This document shows positions 54,538-63,129 of a DNA stretch of 64,000 nucleotides, one piece after another. The notes beneath the pieces were generated by a model. That model searched no databases, was not told where the DNA came from, and worked only from the letters and a program-made list of their open reading frames with translations. The position numbers and the translations under genes are program-made. The first letter of the stretch is position 1; every line of letters begins with the position of its first letter. Source of the DNA: Caulobacter endophyticus (GTDB taxonomy: Bacteria; Pseudomonadota; Alphaproteobacteria; Caulobacterales; Caulobacteraceae). Location: NCBI RefSeq assembly GCF_003116815.1, contig NZ_QDKQ01000069.1:1-64000 (forward strand). Direction: 5' to 3'.

Positions 54538-56594
54538 ATCTTCTCGCTTGGCCTGGCGCGGCCGTCCCTCGCGGCCTCGACCAGAGCCCTGAAGAGCTGC
54601 CGGTGGGTCTTGCGGTAGATCATCAGTTCAGGATGATACTGCACGCCGATCCAGAACGGCCGAGAGGGGTCCTCAATGGCCTGGATTATGCCATTGGGCT
54701 CGCGTGCGGCGACGACAAGGCCCGCGCCGACCCGATCGATCGCCTGCTGGTGGATGATGTTGACCATCAACCGGTCCTTGCCGACGATCGCCGCCAAGCG
54801 CGAGCGCTTGCGCAGTTTGACCGGTTTGCGGACCGTCAGGGGTTCCCACCAGTTCGGCGTCAGGTCCGCGCCCTGGAAGCTGGAAAGGTCCATGTGCAAC
54901 GTGCCCCCGGCGATGACGTTGAGCATCTGTGCGCCGCGACACACGCCCAGCACCGGCAGGCCATGGCGACGCGCGGCCAGCCCCCAAGAGGCTTCCATGT
55001 CGCCGCGGGCCAAATCGTACCGATAGCCGTCTTTGGGCCTGCCTTCGAACGTCAGCGGGTAGATGTCCGAGCCGCCGCCGAACACCAGCCCATCAATCGT
55101 CCTGGGATCGCGCGGAGCCTTGGCGGTCACGCGCACCGCCCGTCCTCCTGCCAGCCAGATCGCCAGCTTCATCGCCAGCCACGGCAGCGTGTCGCCACGG
55201 TCAGGCAGAGTGACGCCGATGGTCGGTCGCCCACGCCCTTTGCGGGCGACGACCTCGATCATCTCGGCCTTGGCCTCGTAGGTCAGCTCGTCGGGCAGCT
55301 TGCCATGCTTGACGAGCGAACTGAGCACGAACAAGGCGCCGAGCCCGATTAAAGGGTCGTCGTCATCGCTGAACTCGTCGGGAACGCTCTGGCCATGCGC
55401 TAGCGCCGCCCTGAACTGGTCGACGATCTCCCCGACCGAGGCGACGCCGGTCGCCGCCGCCAGATGACGGCGCAGTCCCGACAGCTCCCCGGCCGACAGC
55501 CGGCGGCGGATCTCCCGCCAGGCGTCCTTGGCCGCCGAGAGCTGGGGCGCGGTCGCGGCGACATCCTCCACCGCCGCCAGCAGCCAGACGCCGGGCGTCT
55601 TGGTCCTGGCTCCGATCTGCGGCTCGCCGACCTTGTCGAGCGGCGCGCCGATGGTTTGCTGGTAGAGCAACCAGGGGAAGTCGACCGCAGTCTGGATGGA
55701 ATGGAAGATCCCGGCCCAGAACCGGGCGTTGACCTCAATAAGCTTCGGGGAATCCTGCGCCCGCCCTGACCAGCGAAAATCCAGTTCCGCCAAGCCGTCC
55801 CACCCCGTGGCGGCCAGCGCTTGCTCGACGGCCTGGCGGAAGGGTTCGGCGTCCACGGTCTCGCGAACGGCGCCGGCGCCCGCCTTGCGCGGGAAGGTCG
55901 TCAGATTTCGATAGGCCATCATCGCGGCCAGTTCACCCTTGCGGGCGAGCACGGCGACGCAGAAGTCCTCGCCAGGGACCATTTCCTGCAGCAGGGGCTT
56001 GGTGTCGTAGCCAAGGGCGTCGACCAGGGCGGCGGCTTCCTCCGGCGAGCTGGCGGAGCTGACGCCGCGTCCGCCGGCGCCGTCGCTAGGCTTGACGATC
56101 AAGGGGTAGCTTAGGCTCGAGGCGGCCTTGGCCAGGACCGCCGGGCCGCCAACGACCAGGGTGCGCGGCGCCGGCAGCCGTGCATTTTCCACGAGCTTGG
56201 CTAGATGGTCCTTCGGGTGAACCAGGTCGATGCTTTTCCAGGTCGGCGCAGCCACCTTGATGGTCGGCTCGAACCGGCGGCGGTGTCGAGCGATCAGCTC
56301 GACCTCGCCGAACACCGGCATCAGCACGTAGGGCCGATCATCCGTCGGCGCGTAGTCGCGGACGGCGGCTTCCAAGTCGTCGAGGAAATCCTCCGGTCGA
56401 CGCCTCCAGGGGGCGACGGTGAACGTCTCCTTCACGTGCTTGGAGAACGACATGACCGTCAGGTCGACGTCATCGCAGCCGATCACCTCAACGCCACGCT
56501 GCGCTAATGACCGGGCGATGACCAGCGCCATCAGGCTTCGGCCATAGGTCAGGATGACCCGTCCGCCGCGGGGCGAGTGGCTTGGTTCGGGCAA
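54534..56594 (-). CDS. ATP-grasp ligase fused to class-I glutamine amidotransferase/C26 hydrolase
   Basis: A 686-residue two-domain protein. The N-terminal ATP-grasp (about 15-330) has an N-terminal Rossmann-type subdomain (RVILTYGRSLMALVIARSLA), a phosphate loop PLIVKPSDGAGGRGV and Mg-binding KLIEVNARFWAG. A helical linker (340-450) leads to a C-terminal peptidase-C26/GATase1 domain (about 455-675): TIGVTLPDRGD, GGGSDIYPLTF, the nucleophile Cys552 in GVCRGAQMLNV, HQQAID and QYHPEL. It starts at TTG 56594 with GGAG upstream. The fusion pairs amide or peptide bond formation with gamma-glutamyl-type hydrolysis; the substrate is not deducible. Confidence 0.85.
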   Translation of the reverse strand: MPEPSHSPRGGRVILTYGRSLMALVIARSLAQRGVEVIGCDDVDLTVMSFSKHVKETFTVAPWRRRPEDFLDDLEAAVRDYAPTDDRPYVLMPVFGEVELIARHRRRFEPTIKVAAPTWKSIDLVHPKDHLAKLVENARLPAPRTLVVGGPAVLAKAASSLSYPLIVKPSDGAGGRGVSSASSPEEAAALVDALGYDTKPLLQEMVPGEDFCVAVLARKGELAAMMAYRNLTTFPRKAGAGAVRETVDAEPFRQAVEQALAATGWDGLAELDFRWSGRAQDSPKLIEVNARFWAGIFHSIQTAVDFPWLLYQQTIGAPLDKVGEPQIGARTKTPGVWLLAAVEDVAATAPQLSAAKDAWREIRRRLSAGELSGLRRHLAAATGVASVGEIVDQFRAALAHGQSVPDEFSDDDDPLIGLGALFVLSSLVKHGKLPDELTYEAKAEMIEVVARKGRGRPTIGVTLPDRGDTLPWLAMKLAIWLAGGRAVRVTAKAPRDPRTIDGLVFGGGSDIYPLTFEGRPKDGYRYDLARGDMEASWGLAARRHGLPVLGVCRGAQMLNVIAGGTLHMDLSSFQGADLTPNWWEPLTVRKPVKLRKRSRLAAIVGKDRLMVNIIHQQAIDRVGAGLVVAAREPNGIIQAIEDPSRPFWIGVQYHPELMIYRKTHRQLFRALVEAARDGRARPSEKM

Positions 56595-56725
56595 CGAGGT
56601 GCTCCAGCGGCAGGCGGCTGTCGACGGCTTAAACCTTCACCGCGCGGGAGCGTTCCCGACGGCAGCAGGGCCGCGAACCTTTGGCGCGCCGAGGAGTTCC
56701 GGCAGAGGTTTCGGGAGCTGCACCA

Positions 56726-57766
56726 TTGGAAAAACCTGCTACGTCTCGCCTGGTCCTCGGCGCTGTGATCCTGGTCGCGACCTATTTCCTCGCTCAGGGC
56801 GCGGTTCGGCTGGCCAATCTTTGGATATTGATCTTCGGCGCGGTTATCGTCGCCGTCGTGATCCGCTCGATCGCCGATCCGCTCGTCGCCCGGTTCAAGC
56901 TCAAGGACGGCTACGCCGTCGCAGTGTCGATCCTTGCGCTGCTGGTCCTGATCAGCGGCGCGGCTTTCCTGTTTGGCCGCCAGGTCGCCGAGCAGTTCGA
57001 CCAGTTGGCGACGCGCTTGCCCGGCGCCTGGGCGATGCTGCAGGCGCGCCTGCAAGCCTCTCCCGCCGCGAGCCAGGTGGTCGACCACGCCAAGAGCCTC
57101 GGCTCGGAAGCGGGCAAGATGCTGGCGATTGCGCCAAGGTTCGCCATGGGCGCCCTGTCGGGCGTAGCCACATTGTTTCTGGTGATCGTCGCCGGCGTCT
57201 TCCTGGCCGGCCAGCCGGAGCAGGCGCGCGAAGGTGTGCTGAGCCTCTTCCCCATGACCCGGCGTCCTCGGCTGCGCGAGGTGATGAACACCTGCGGCCG
57301 GGCCCTGAAGGGGTGGCTCAAGGCGCAGCTCGTCTCCATGCTGCTGGTGGGCGGGCTAATCAGCGCCGGGTTGGCGCTGATCGGAGCGCCAGCGCCGCTG
57401 GCCCTGGGTCTATTCACTGGGCTGGCGCAGTTCGTCCCGATCGTCGGGCCTATCGTCGCCGCGGTTCCAGCCTTGCTGATCTCTGCGACCGGAGGCGGGA
57501 AGATGCTGCTCCTGACCCTGGCGCTGTATGTGGGCGTATCCCAGTTGGAGTCGAACCTGATCACGCCATTGGTCCAGAAGAACCTCGCTTCCCTGCCCGT
57601 GGTGCTTGGAATTTTCGCGGTCGTGGGGCTGGGCACGCTCTTCGGCCCGCTCGGCATCCTGTTCGCGACACCTTTGGCCCTGGTGCTCCATGTCGCCGTC
57701 ACCATGCTCTACCGGCAGGATGTCTTGCATGACGAGGCTGCGGTGGCGCCTGGCGAGGGACCCTAG
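56726..57766 (+). CDS. AI-2E family transporter
   Basis: A 346-residue polytopic protein of the AI-2E/PerM family with about eight helices. It has RLVLGAVILVATYFLAQG at the start, a long soluble region after helix 3 (VAEQFDQLATRLPGAW), GLAQFVPIVGPIVAAVPALLI and the family QLESNLITPLVQK motif near residue 275. Substrates vary; some members export or exchange Na+/H+ or the autoinducer AI-2. It starts at TTG 56726, with GGGAG 8 nt upstream. It is divergent from the ATP-grasp fusion and shares its 131-bp regulatory region. Confidence 0.85.
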   Translation: MEKPATSRLVLGAVILVATYFLAQGAVRLANLWILIFGAVIVAVVIRSIADPLVARFKLKDGYAVAVSILALLVLISGAAFLFGRQVAEQFDQLATRLPGAWAMLQARLQASPAASQVVDHAKSLGSEAGKMLAIAPRFAMGALSGVATLFLVIVAGVFLAGQPEQAREGVLSLFPMTRRPRLREVMNTCGRALKGWLKAQLVSMLLVGGLISAGLALIGAPAPLALGLFTGLAQFVPIVGPIVAAVPALLISATGGGKMLLLTLALYVGVSQLESNLITPLVQKNLASLPVVLGIFAVVGLGTLFGPLGILFATPLALVLHVAVTMLYRQDVLHDEAAVAPGEGP

Positions 57767-58170
57767 TCGCGAACGCAAATCGCGACAGGAGCGCCTATCA
57801 CGAAGGCTATGCGCGAGAGACCTCGGCAAAAAGCGCAATGCGGCGTCCGCGCCAGGGCTCCAGGCTGACCGATACTGGTGGCCTTGTGTCTCCACAGTGG
57901 CGCGAATGATCAACCGGAAACACGCCCCGAAATTTGGCGCCACACCGAGCAAAAATCGGCCATTATCACGGGGATTTGAACGAAATAATACGCAATAAAA
58001 TCAATAGCTTAGTCGGCCTGGAAATGACGTAAGTTTTGACGGCATATTCGCATTTGCCGTTTGCTAAAGTTGAACCAATTCAAACGATTAGCCGGCGTGT
58101 TGATGATCGAGTGGGAGTAGGGCTTAAGGAAGGTCGGCAAACCGGTCGGATAGCCGGTAAGCCGGGGCTG

Positions 58171-58200
58171 TAGACGCAGTACTTCAGAATACTGCGTCTA
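58171..58200. repeat. Perfect 11-bp inverted repeat
   Basis: TAGACGCAGTA (58171-58181), an 8-base loop CTTCAGAA and TACTGCGTCTA (58190-58200) pair perfectly. The sequence has no T-run afterward, so it is not a standard terminator. It could be the end of a small RNA or a protein-binding palindrome. Confidence 0.75.
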
Positions 58201-58227
58201 CTCTCAGGCCATGGTGGTGGGAGCGCT

Positions 58228-58261
58228 GGGCGTCGCTGCGCGGTAGATCGCGCAGTCGCCC
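58228..58261. terminator. GC-rich hairpin, possible bidirectional terminator
   Basis: GGGCG (58228-58232) pairs with CGCCC (58257-58261) and CTGCGCG (58236-58242) with CGCGCAG (58249-58255) around a GTAGAT loop. It lies just past the yqeY stop on the minus strand. Neither side has a T-run, so termination is only suggested. Confidence 0.4.
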
Positions 58262-58265
58262 TTCA

Positions 58266-58739
58266 TCAAGCCTTGGCCAACGCGCTGGCCGCCTTGCCGT
58301 CGTACTGACCGCCGAAGTTGCTCTTCAGGTGGGCCATGATCGCCCCGACGTTGGCGCCGGGGTTCTTGGCCCGGAAGTCGTTGATCGCCTCGCGCAGTTC
58401 CGCCTCCGTCATCTGCTTTGGCCCATACGAGGACAGGATCGCCAGTTCGGTTTCAGCCGCCTTGATCCGCTCGTCCACCTTCGACAGATCGCCGCCGGCT
58501 TCGGCCAGGCGCGCGCGCTCGGTGGCGAGGTTCTCCAGCGTCAGCTTCGTGTTCTTGAGGAACTTCGCGACGGTTGCGACGACCTTTTCATCGGTGACTT
58601 CCGTCACGCCGCGCTTGAATTCCTCGGTCGTGATCTGCGTAGCTTCGCCGATCAATGTGGTGAGCAGGTCGGCCTTCAGACGGTCGTTCAGCTTTCGCGC
58701 CGCGAGTTGGTCAGCCTTGAGCTCGTCTAGCAAAGCCAT
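58266..58739 (-). CDS. yqeY: GatB/YqeY domain protein
   Basis: A 157-residue YqeY-type protein starting MALLDELKADQLAARKLNDR. The first half has RLKADLLTTLIGEATQI and a helical middle. The C-terminal tail domain is characteristic: QMTEAELREAINDFRAKNPG, then NVGAIMAHLKSNFGGQYDG. YqeY relates to the tail of GatB, which amidates misacylated tRNAs, but stand-alone YqeY has no defined catalytic role. ATG 58739 has GGACGACC upstream, a weak ribosome site. Confidence 0.9.
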   Translation of the reverse strand: MALLDELKADQLAARKLNDRLKADLLTTLIGEATQITTEEFKRGVTEVTDEKVVATVAKFLKNTKLTLENLATERARLAEAGGDLSKVDERIKAAETELAILSSYGPKQMTEAELREAINDFRAKNPGANVGAIMAHLKSNFGGQYDGKAASALAKA

Positions 58740-58830
58740 GTGGTCGTCCTTTCAGTTCACTCAATTCGATAGGGTTGTATTGGGTGGTGTCCGCAGCTCT
58801 TCAAGAGCGCGCGCGAGATGTGCAGCTTAA

Positions 58831-58862
58831 TCCTGAGGACCTCCCCGGAAGGGTCCTCAGGA
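58831..58862 (-). terminator. Hairpin terminator of the rsr-hen1-pnkp operon
   Basis: An 11-bp perfect stem (TCCTGAGGACC at 58831-58841 with GGTCCTCAGGA at 58852-58862) lies 10 bases past the pnkp stop. Read on the minus strand it is followed by TTAAG, not a long T-run, so the strength is uncertain, but the position fits the end of the operon. Confidence 0.6.
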
Positions 58863-58872
58863 CAGATCGCGG

Positions 58873-61437
58873 CTACAGGCGCGGATCGATCGGCTCGCTT
58901 TCCATGGCAAGCACGCCAAAGACGCACTCGTGCACCCTGCGTAGAGGCGCGCGTTCGACGAAGCGCTTGAGCCCCTCGTGGCCAAGGGCGAACTCGCGCA
59001 GAGCCAGGTTGCGCTTGCCGCCCAGGCCACGCACCCGAAGCTTTTCCAGATGCTCCGGCGCGTCGTATTCCGGACCGTAGATGATGCGCAGATACTCGCG
59101 GCCGCGCACCTTCAGCGCCGGCTGCAGCAGTCCCTTGGCGCCGCGCGCGATGAAGTCGCGCGGCTTGACCACCATGCCTTCGCCGCCGGCGGCGGTCAGG
59201 GCTTCCCACCAGGCGATGGCCTCGGCGCATGCGGCTTCGTCGGCCAGCGGCACGACCCGCCAGCGGGTCGGCGCGATGACCTTGTCGCCAGTCGCGGCCA
59301 GGCGATCGGCCAGCCCCATGTGCCAGACATGGTCCTGATCGAACCAGACCCGGCCCTCGCTGGCCAGCAAGTGGAATGGCGCGACCTTCAGGTCGTCGAT
59401 CCCCGACACGGGCCAGACATAGGGGGCCCAGGCCCTGGCGTAGAGGTCCGCGCGGCCGGCCCGGTCCTCGACCTTGGCCAGCAGGCCGGTCACCGGCGCG
59501 CCATGGGCGGCGGCGCGCGACAGCGCCTGCGCGGCGGCCTCCAGGCCGGCTCGGGACGAGGCGGCGACCGGTGCGTACTGGGCGTCGATCAAGGCTCCGG
59601 CCTTGGCCGACCACGGCATGATCTCGGCGTCCAGCAGCATCCAGTCGGTGGAAAGCTCATCCCACAGGCCGGCTGCGTCCACCGCGCCGCGCAGGCGGGC
59701 GAGCAGGGCCTCGGTCGTGGCGGCGTCGGAGAAGAAGCCGCGTCCGGTACGGGTCCAGATCGCGCCGCTCTCGCCATCCGCGGCGTCGAAGCGGACTTTC
59801 GCCGCCTCGGCCGTCCGGCAGAGGGCGATCACCGCGCGCGAGCCCATATGCTTTTCCTCGCAGACTACCTCCGCCACGCCGCGCTCGCGGTAGTGGGCGA
59901 AGGCCTCCTCGGGACGTTCCAGCCAGCCCTCGCGCGTGCTGGTCTCCACCGGCGACATGGTCGGCGGCAGATAGGCCAGCCACTGCGGCGCCAGGGCGAA
60001 GCGGCTCATGACCTCGATCGCGGCCGAGGCGTTTTCTTCCGCGACAACGACACGGCCGCGCAGGCTGGTGTCGATCCAGCGGCGGCCGCTGACGTCCTCC
60101 ATGTCCAGCAGGTCGTCGGCGGCGGCCTGGGCCGAGCGCTCGCCACCGGGCGGAGCCAGGGGGCGCATGGGCTCGCACCAGACCTGCCGCGCGGGAACCT
60201 CGACCAGATCCTTCTCGGGCCAGCGGAGCGCGGTCAGCTTGCCGCCGAACACGCAGCCGGTGTCGATGCAGAGGGTGTTGTTGACCCACTGAGCCTCGGG
60301 CATGGGCGTGTGGCCGTAGATCACGGCCGTTTCGCCGCGATAGTCCGCCGCCCAGTCGGCGCGAACGGGCAGGCCGAACGCGTCGATCTCGCCGGTCGTC
60401 TCGCCATAGAGGGCGAACTCGCGCACCGCGCCCGAGCCGCGGCCGATCATCTCGGCCTTCAGGCCCGCATGGGCCACGGCCAGGCGGCCGCCATCCAGCC
60501 AGACGTGACTGCGCAGGCTGTCCAGGAAGGCGGGCAGGGCGGCGCGGAAGCCGCGGTCGGTCCCTTCGTACTGGTCGATGGTCTGCTGCAGGCCGTGGGC
60601 GATCGTGACCTTGCGGCCCTCCAGCCAGCGGCCGAACTTGCGCTCATGGTTGCCCTGCACGCAGTGGGCGGCGCCGGCCGCGACCATGCTCATGACGATG
60701 CGCAGCACGTCGGGCGAGTTGGGGCCGCGATCGACCAGGTCGCCGACGAACACGGCCTTGCGGCCCGGCGGCGGCGTGACGACGACCGAGCGCTCGCCGC
60801 CGGTCTCGCCCCAGGCGACGGCATACCCAAGCGCGCCCAGCAGGTCCTGCAGTTCGTCGGCGCAGCCATGGATGTCGCCGATGATGTCGAACGGTCCGTG
60901 GTCGTCGCGCTTGTCGGTCCACAGCGGCTTGCGCTGGACGCGGGCGGCATCGATCTCGGCCTCGCTGGTCAGCTTCCAGACCTGGCGGAAGCCCTCGCGC
61001 TGCAGGCCGCCGAGGCCCTTGCGGATCTCCGATGTCATGCGCTGGACGACGCCGACTCCGAAGTCGCGGTTGGCGCGGGCCTTGTTGCGCTCGAAGCAGG
61101 TGTCGATGCCAGGATCGATCACCACGGCGACGGGCAGGGCATGCCAGCGCCGCGCCAGCTCGATCCAGCCCTTGCGGTCGGCGGCGCGTACATTGGTGGC
61201 GTCGATCACCGTCAGGCGACGGTGCTTGAGGCGCTTTTCGGCGATGGCCTTCACCAGGTCGAAGGCGTCGCCGCTGATCGACTGGTCGGTCTCGTCGTCG
61301 ATGACGAGCGCGCGGCAGTGATCCGACGAGATCACCTCGGTCGGCGCGAAATGCCTGGCGGCGAAGGTCGACTTGCCAGAGCCCGAGGCGCCGATCAGTA
61401 CGACGAGGGCGAAGTCGGGGATTTCGAGGGCGGTCAT
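58873..61437 (-). CDS. pnkp: Polynucleotide kinase-phosphatase Pnkp (RNA repair)
   Basis: An 854-residue three-domain RNA end-healing and sealing enzyme. The 5'-OH kinase has P-loop GASGSGKS (residues 16-23, Lys22) and the INTHR-like DATNVRAADR. The metallophosphoesterase (about 185-350) has GDIHGC, FVGDLVDRGP and GNHERKF. The C-terminal adenylyltransferase/ligase has its nucleotidyl Lys529 in CEEKHMGSRAV and later GEGMVVKP. Bacterial Pnkp seals RNA only when activated by Hen1. ATG 61437 gives the normal N-terminus; it follows hen1 by 38 bp. Confidence 0.94.
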   Translation of the reverse strand: MTALEIPDFALVVLIGASGSGKSTFAARHFAPTEVISSDHCRALVIDDETDQSISGDAFDLVKAIAEKRLKHRRLTVIDATNVRAADRKGWIELARRWHALPVAVVIDPGIDTCFERNKARANRDFGVGVVQRMTSEIRKGLGGLQREGFRQVWKLTSEAEIDAARVQRKPLWTDKRDDHGPFDIIGDIHGCADELQDLLGALGYAVAWGETGGERSVVVTPPPGRKAVFVGDLVDRGPNSPDVLRIVMSMVAAGAAHCVQGNHERKFGRWLEGRKVTIAHGLQQTIDQYEGTDRGFRAALPAFLDSLRSHVWLDGGRLAVAHAGLKAEMIGRGSGAVREFALYGETTGEIDAFGLPVRADWAADYRGETAVIYGHTPMPEAQWVNNTLCIDTGCVFGGKLTALRWPEKDLVEVPARQVWCEPMRPLAPPGGERSAQAAADDLLDMEDVSGRRWIDTSLRGRVVVAEENASAAIEVMSRFALAPQWLAYLPPTMSPVETSTREGWLERPEEAFAHYRERGVAEVVCEEKHMGSRAVIALCRTAEAAKVRFDAADGESGAIWTRTGRGFFSDAATTEALLARLRGAVDAAGLWDELSTDWMLLDAEIMPWSAKAGALIDAQYAPVAASSRAGLEAAAQALSRAAAHGAPVTGLLAKVEDRAGRADLYARAWAPYVWPVSGIDDLKVAPFHLLASEGRVWFDQDHVWHMGLADRLAATGDKVIAPTRWRVVPLADEAACAEAIAWWEALTAAGGEGMVVKPRDFIARGAKGLLQPALKVRGREYLRIIYGPEYDAPEHLEKLRVRGLGGKRNLALREFALGHEGLKRFVERAPLRRVHECVFGVLAMESEPIDPRL

Positions 61438-61475
61438 GCGATTACTCGAACGGAAAATCCTGCGGAGCGGCGGCG

Positions 61476-62861
61476 TCAGCCGATCCGCGTGAAGACGGCC
61501 ATCTGCGTGGGGGCGCCGAGCGTTTCGTCGCGCTTGCCGATGTCGTCGTAGGCGACTGCGTAGCCGTGCGCCGAGGCCACGCCTTCGGCCCAGGCGCGGA
61601 ACTGCGCCCGCGTCCATTCGAACCGGTGATCCGGATGACGGAAGGCGCCGGACGCCAGGTTCGGGAAGAGGGCGTTGTATTCGGCGTTGGGCGTGGTCAC
61701 GATGACGGTTTTCGGTCGAGCGGCGGCGAACACCACCTTCTGCAGGGCGGGCAGGCGGTCGGCGTCCAGGTGCTCGATCACCTCGACCAGGGCGGCGGCG
61801 TCGACACTCTCCCAGCGGCGGTCGCGGTAGGTGACCGAGCCGTGCAGCAGGGTCACCCGGCCCTCGGGCGGACCGCCGGCCAGATGCAGCTTCAGGCGCT
61901 TGGCCGCCCATTCAAGGTCGCGCGCCGAGGCGTCGACGCCGATCAGGCTTTCGATCCAGCGCTCGCGGACCAGGCGCTGAAGCAGCTTGCCTTCGCCGCA
62001 GCCCAGGTCGGCGATCGCCTTTGCGCCGCTGGCGCGGAGGGCGTCGGCGACAGCGGCCATGCGCTCGTCGTTCAGGCGAAGCGGCGCTTCCAGCGCATCC
62101 TCCGCGCCGACCTTGCGTTCGGTGGGATCAATGGCCTCGTCGCGGGTCTCGGGCGCAAGGCGCTCCAAGGCGTCACGGGCCAGGGCCTTGCGATGGATCA
62201 GGTAGCGGCGGACGATCAGGTCGCGGAACGGATGGCTCTCCAGCCAGCCCTCGCCGCGGCGCATAAGCTTTTCGACCTCGTCCTCACCGACCCAGTAGTG
62301 CTTGTCGTCGTCCAGCACCGGGATCAGCACGTAGAGGTGGTTCAGCAGGTCACGTAGCCGGGTGGTTCCCTGCAGGCGCAGGGTCACGTAGCGCGAGGCC
62401 TCGCCATCCGCCCCGGCCACGGCTTCGATATCGACGGCCCAGCCCAGGGGCTCGAACAGCTCGCGCACCAGGGTCTCGCCGCCGCGGGCGGGCAGGGGCG
62501 TGACGACGGCCTCCAGTGGAATCGCCGTCTCGGCCAGTTCGGGCCGCTCGCGCGAGGTCCCTGCCATGGCCGTGCGCAGGGCGCGAGCCAGGGCCACGGA
62601 CAGGAAGGATGAGGCCGCATAGGGGCGGTCGTTGACGTACTGGTCCAGCAGGCCTTCGCCGCGACCCTTGCCGCGCACCAGGCCGACGGGATCGATATCC
62701 AGCATCAGAGCCGCCTCGCAGCGGTCTTGGCCGACCTCTGGATAGAAGACGTAGGCCTTGCCGAACGGCAGTTCGGTCTCGTGCGCGCGGCCGGGGTGCT
62801 TGTGCAGCAGGAATCCGAGATCGGTGGCGGGGCGATGGGTGGTGGCGATCGAGAGGAACAT
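61476..62861 (-). CDS. hen1: RNA 3'-terminal ribose 2'-O-methyltransferase Hen1
   Basis: A 461-residue bacterial Hen1. The N-terminal half (1-240: MFLSIATTHRPATDLGFLLHKHPGR, then QYVNDRPYAASSFLSVALA) is the Pnkp-ligase-activating region. The methyltransferase (about 280-461) has the SAM motif ADLGCGEGKLL, the metal-site VEVIEHLD and the His residues of RHPDHRFEWTRAQF. It marks the 3' end of cleaved RNA before sealing, so repaired RNA resists re-cutting. It follows the small HTH gene by 21 bp and precedes pnkp. Confidence 0.94.
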   Translation of the reverse strand: MFLSIATTHRPATDLGFLLHKHPGRAHETELPFGKAYVFYPEVGQDRCEAALMLDIDPVGLVRGKGRGEGLLDQYVNDRPYAASSFLSVALARALRTAMAGTSRERPELAETAIPLEAVVTPLPARGGETLVRELFEPLGWAVDIEAVAGADGEASRYVTLRLQGTTRLRDLLNHLYVLIPVLDDDKHYWVGEDEVEKLMRRGEGWLESHPFRDLIVRRYLIHRKALARDALERLAPETRDEAIDPTERKVGAEDALEAPLRLNDERMAAVADALRASGAKAIADLGCGEGKLLQRLVRERWIESLIGVDASARDLEWAAKRLKLHLAGGPPEGRVTLLHGSVTYRDRRWESVDAAALVEVIEHLDADRLPALQKVVFAAARPKTVIVTTPNAEYNALFPNLASGAFRHPDHRFEWTRAQFRAWAEGVASAHGYAVAYDDIGKRDETLGAPTQMAVFTRIG

Positions 62862-62882
62862 CGAGTGCTTTCGGAAGAGCGA

Positions 62883-63128
62883 TCAGTCTTCGGAGGATTG
62901 ATCTTCGGCCGGGTCGAGCTGGTCGTACTCGCCCGGCCGAAGACCGGTTAGTCTGTAGAGGAGAAGCCAGGCCTCGACGGCGGCGGCGACCGGACCGGGA
63001 ACCGGCAGCCCCGCGAACCAGCGGGACACCGATGACCGATCCACCCCCAGGTGTTCGGCGAGCCGGGACATCCAGCCCCGGTCGCCGAAAAGGGTGATCG
63101 CCGCTTGCCGCAAGGCCTCCGGGGTCAT
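62883..63128 (-). CDS. Small HTH protein in the RNA-repair operon (81 aa)
   Basis: An 81-residue protein starting MTPEALRQAAITLFGDRGWM, with a helix-turn-helix (SRLAEHLGVDRSSVSRWFAGLPVPGP) and an acidic tail (DQLDPAEDQSSED). Small HTH proteins of this kind sit next to toxin-antitoxin and phage genes. Its ATG is 1 base after the rsr stop, so the two are coupled. It may autoregulate the operon; this is inferred from position. It has no DNA-binding specificity that I can read. Confidence 0.75.
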   Translation of the reverse strand: MTPEALRQAAITLFGDRGWMSRLAEHLGVDRSSVSRWFAGLPVPGPVAAAVEAWLLLYRLTGLRPGEYDQLDPAEDQSSED

Positions 63129-63129
63129 C

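Larger units (their letters stand above)
57767..58265. other. Noncoding region with hairpins between yqeY and the AI-2E gene
   Basis: These 499 bases separate two convergent genes and hold no convincing protein frame. The stretch 57960-58080 is unusually AT-rich for this window and includes TTGACGG and GCTAAAGT (Caulobacter -35/-10-like halves, but 20 bases apart, longer than the known spacing). Two strong hairpins follow at 58171 and 58228. A small RNA or regulatory RNA is possible. Confidence 0.4.

Noticed and set aside
56630..56660. An EcfG site upstream of the ATP-grasp fusion
   Set aside because: GTTCC is present in complement but the partner element is 14 bases away and mismatched.
58034..58070. 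A Caulobacter housekeeping promoter (TTGACGG and GCTAAAGT)
   Set aside because: The two halves are 20 bases apart, whereas the known consensus spacing is about 10-14, so I do not call it a promoter.
58978..61551. A plus-strand open frame of about 857 codons opposite pnkp
   Set aside because: The minus strand holds the full Pnkp motif set, so this frame is an antisense shadow.
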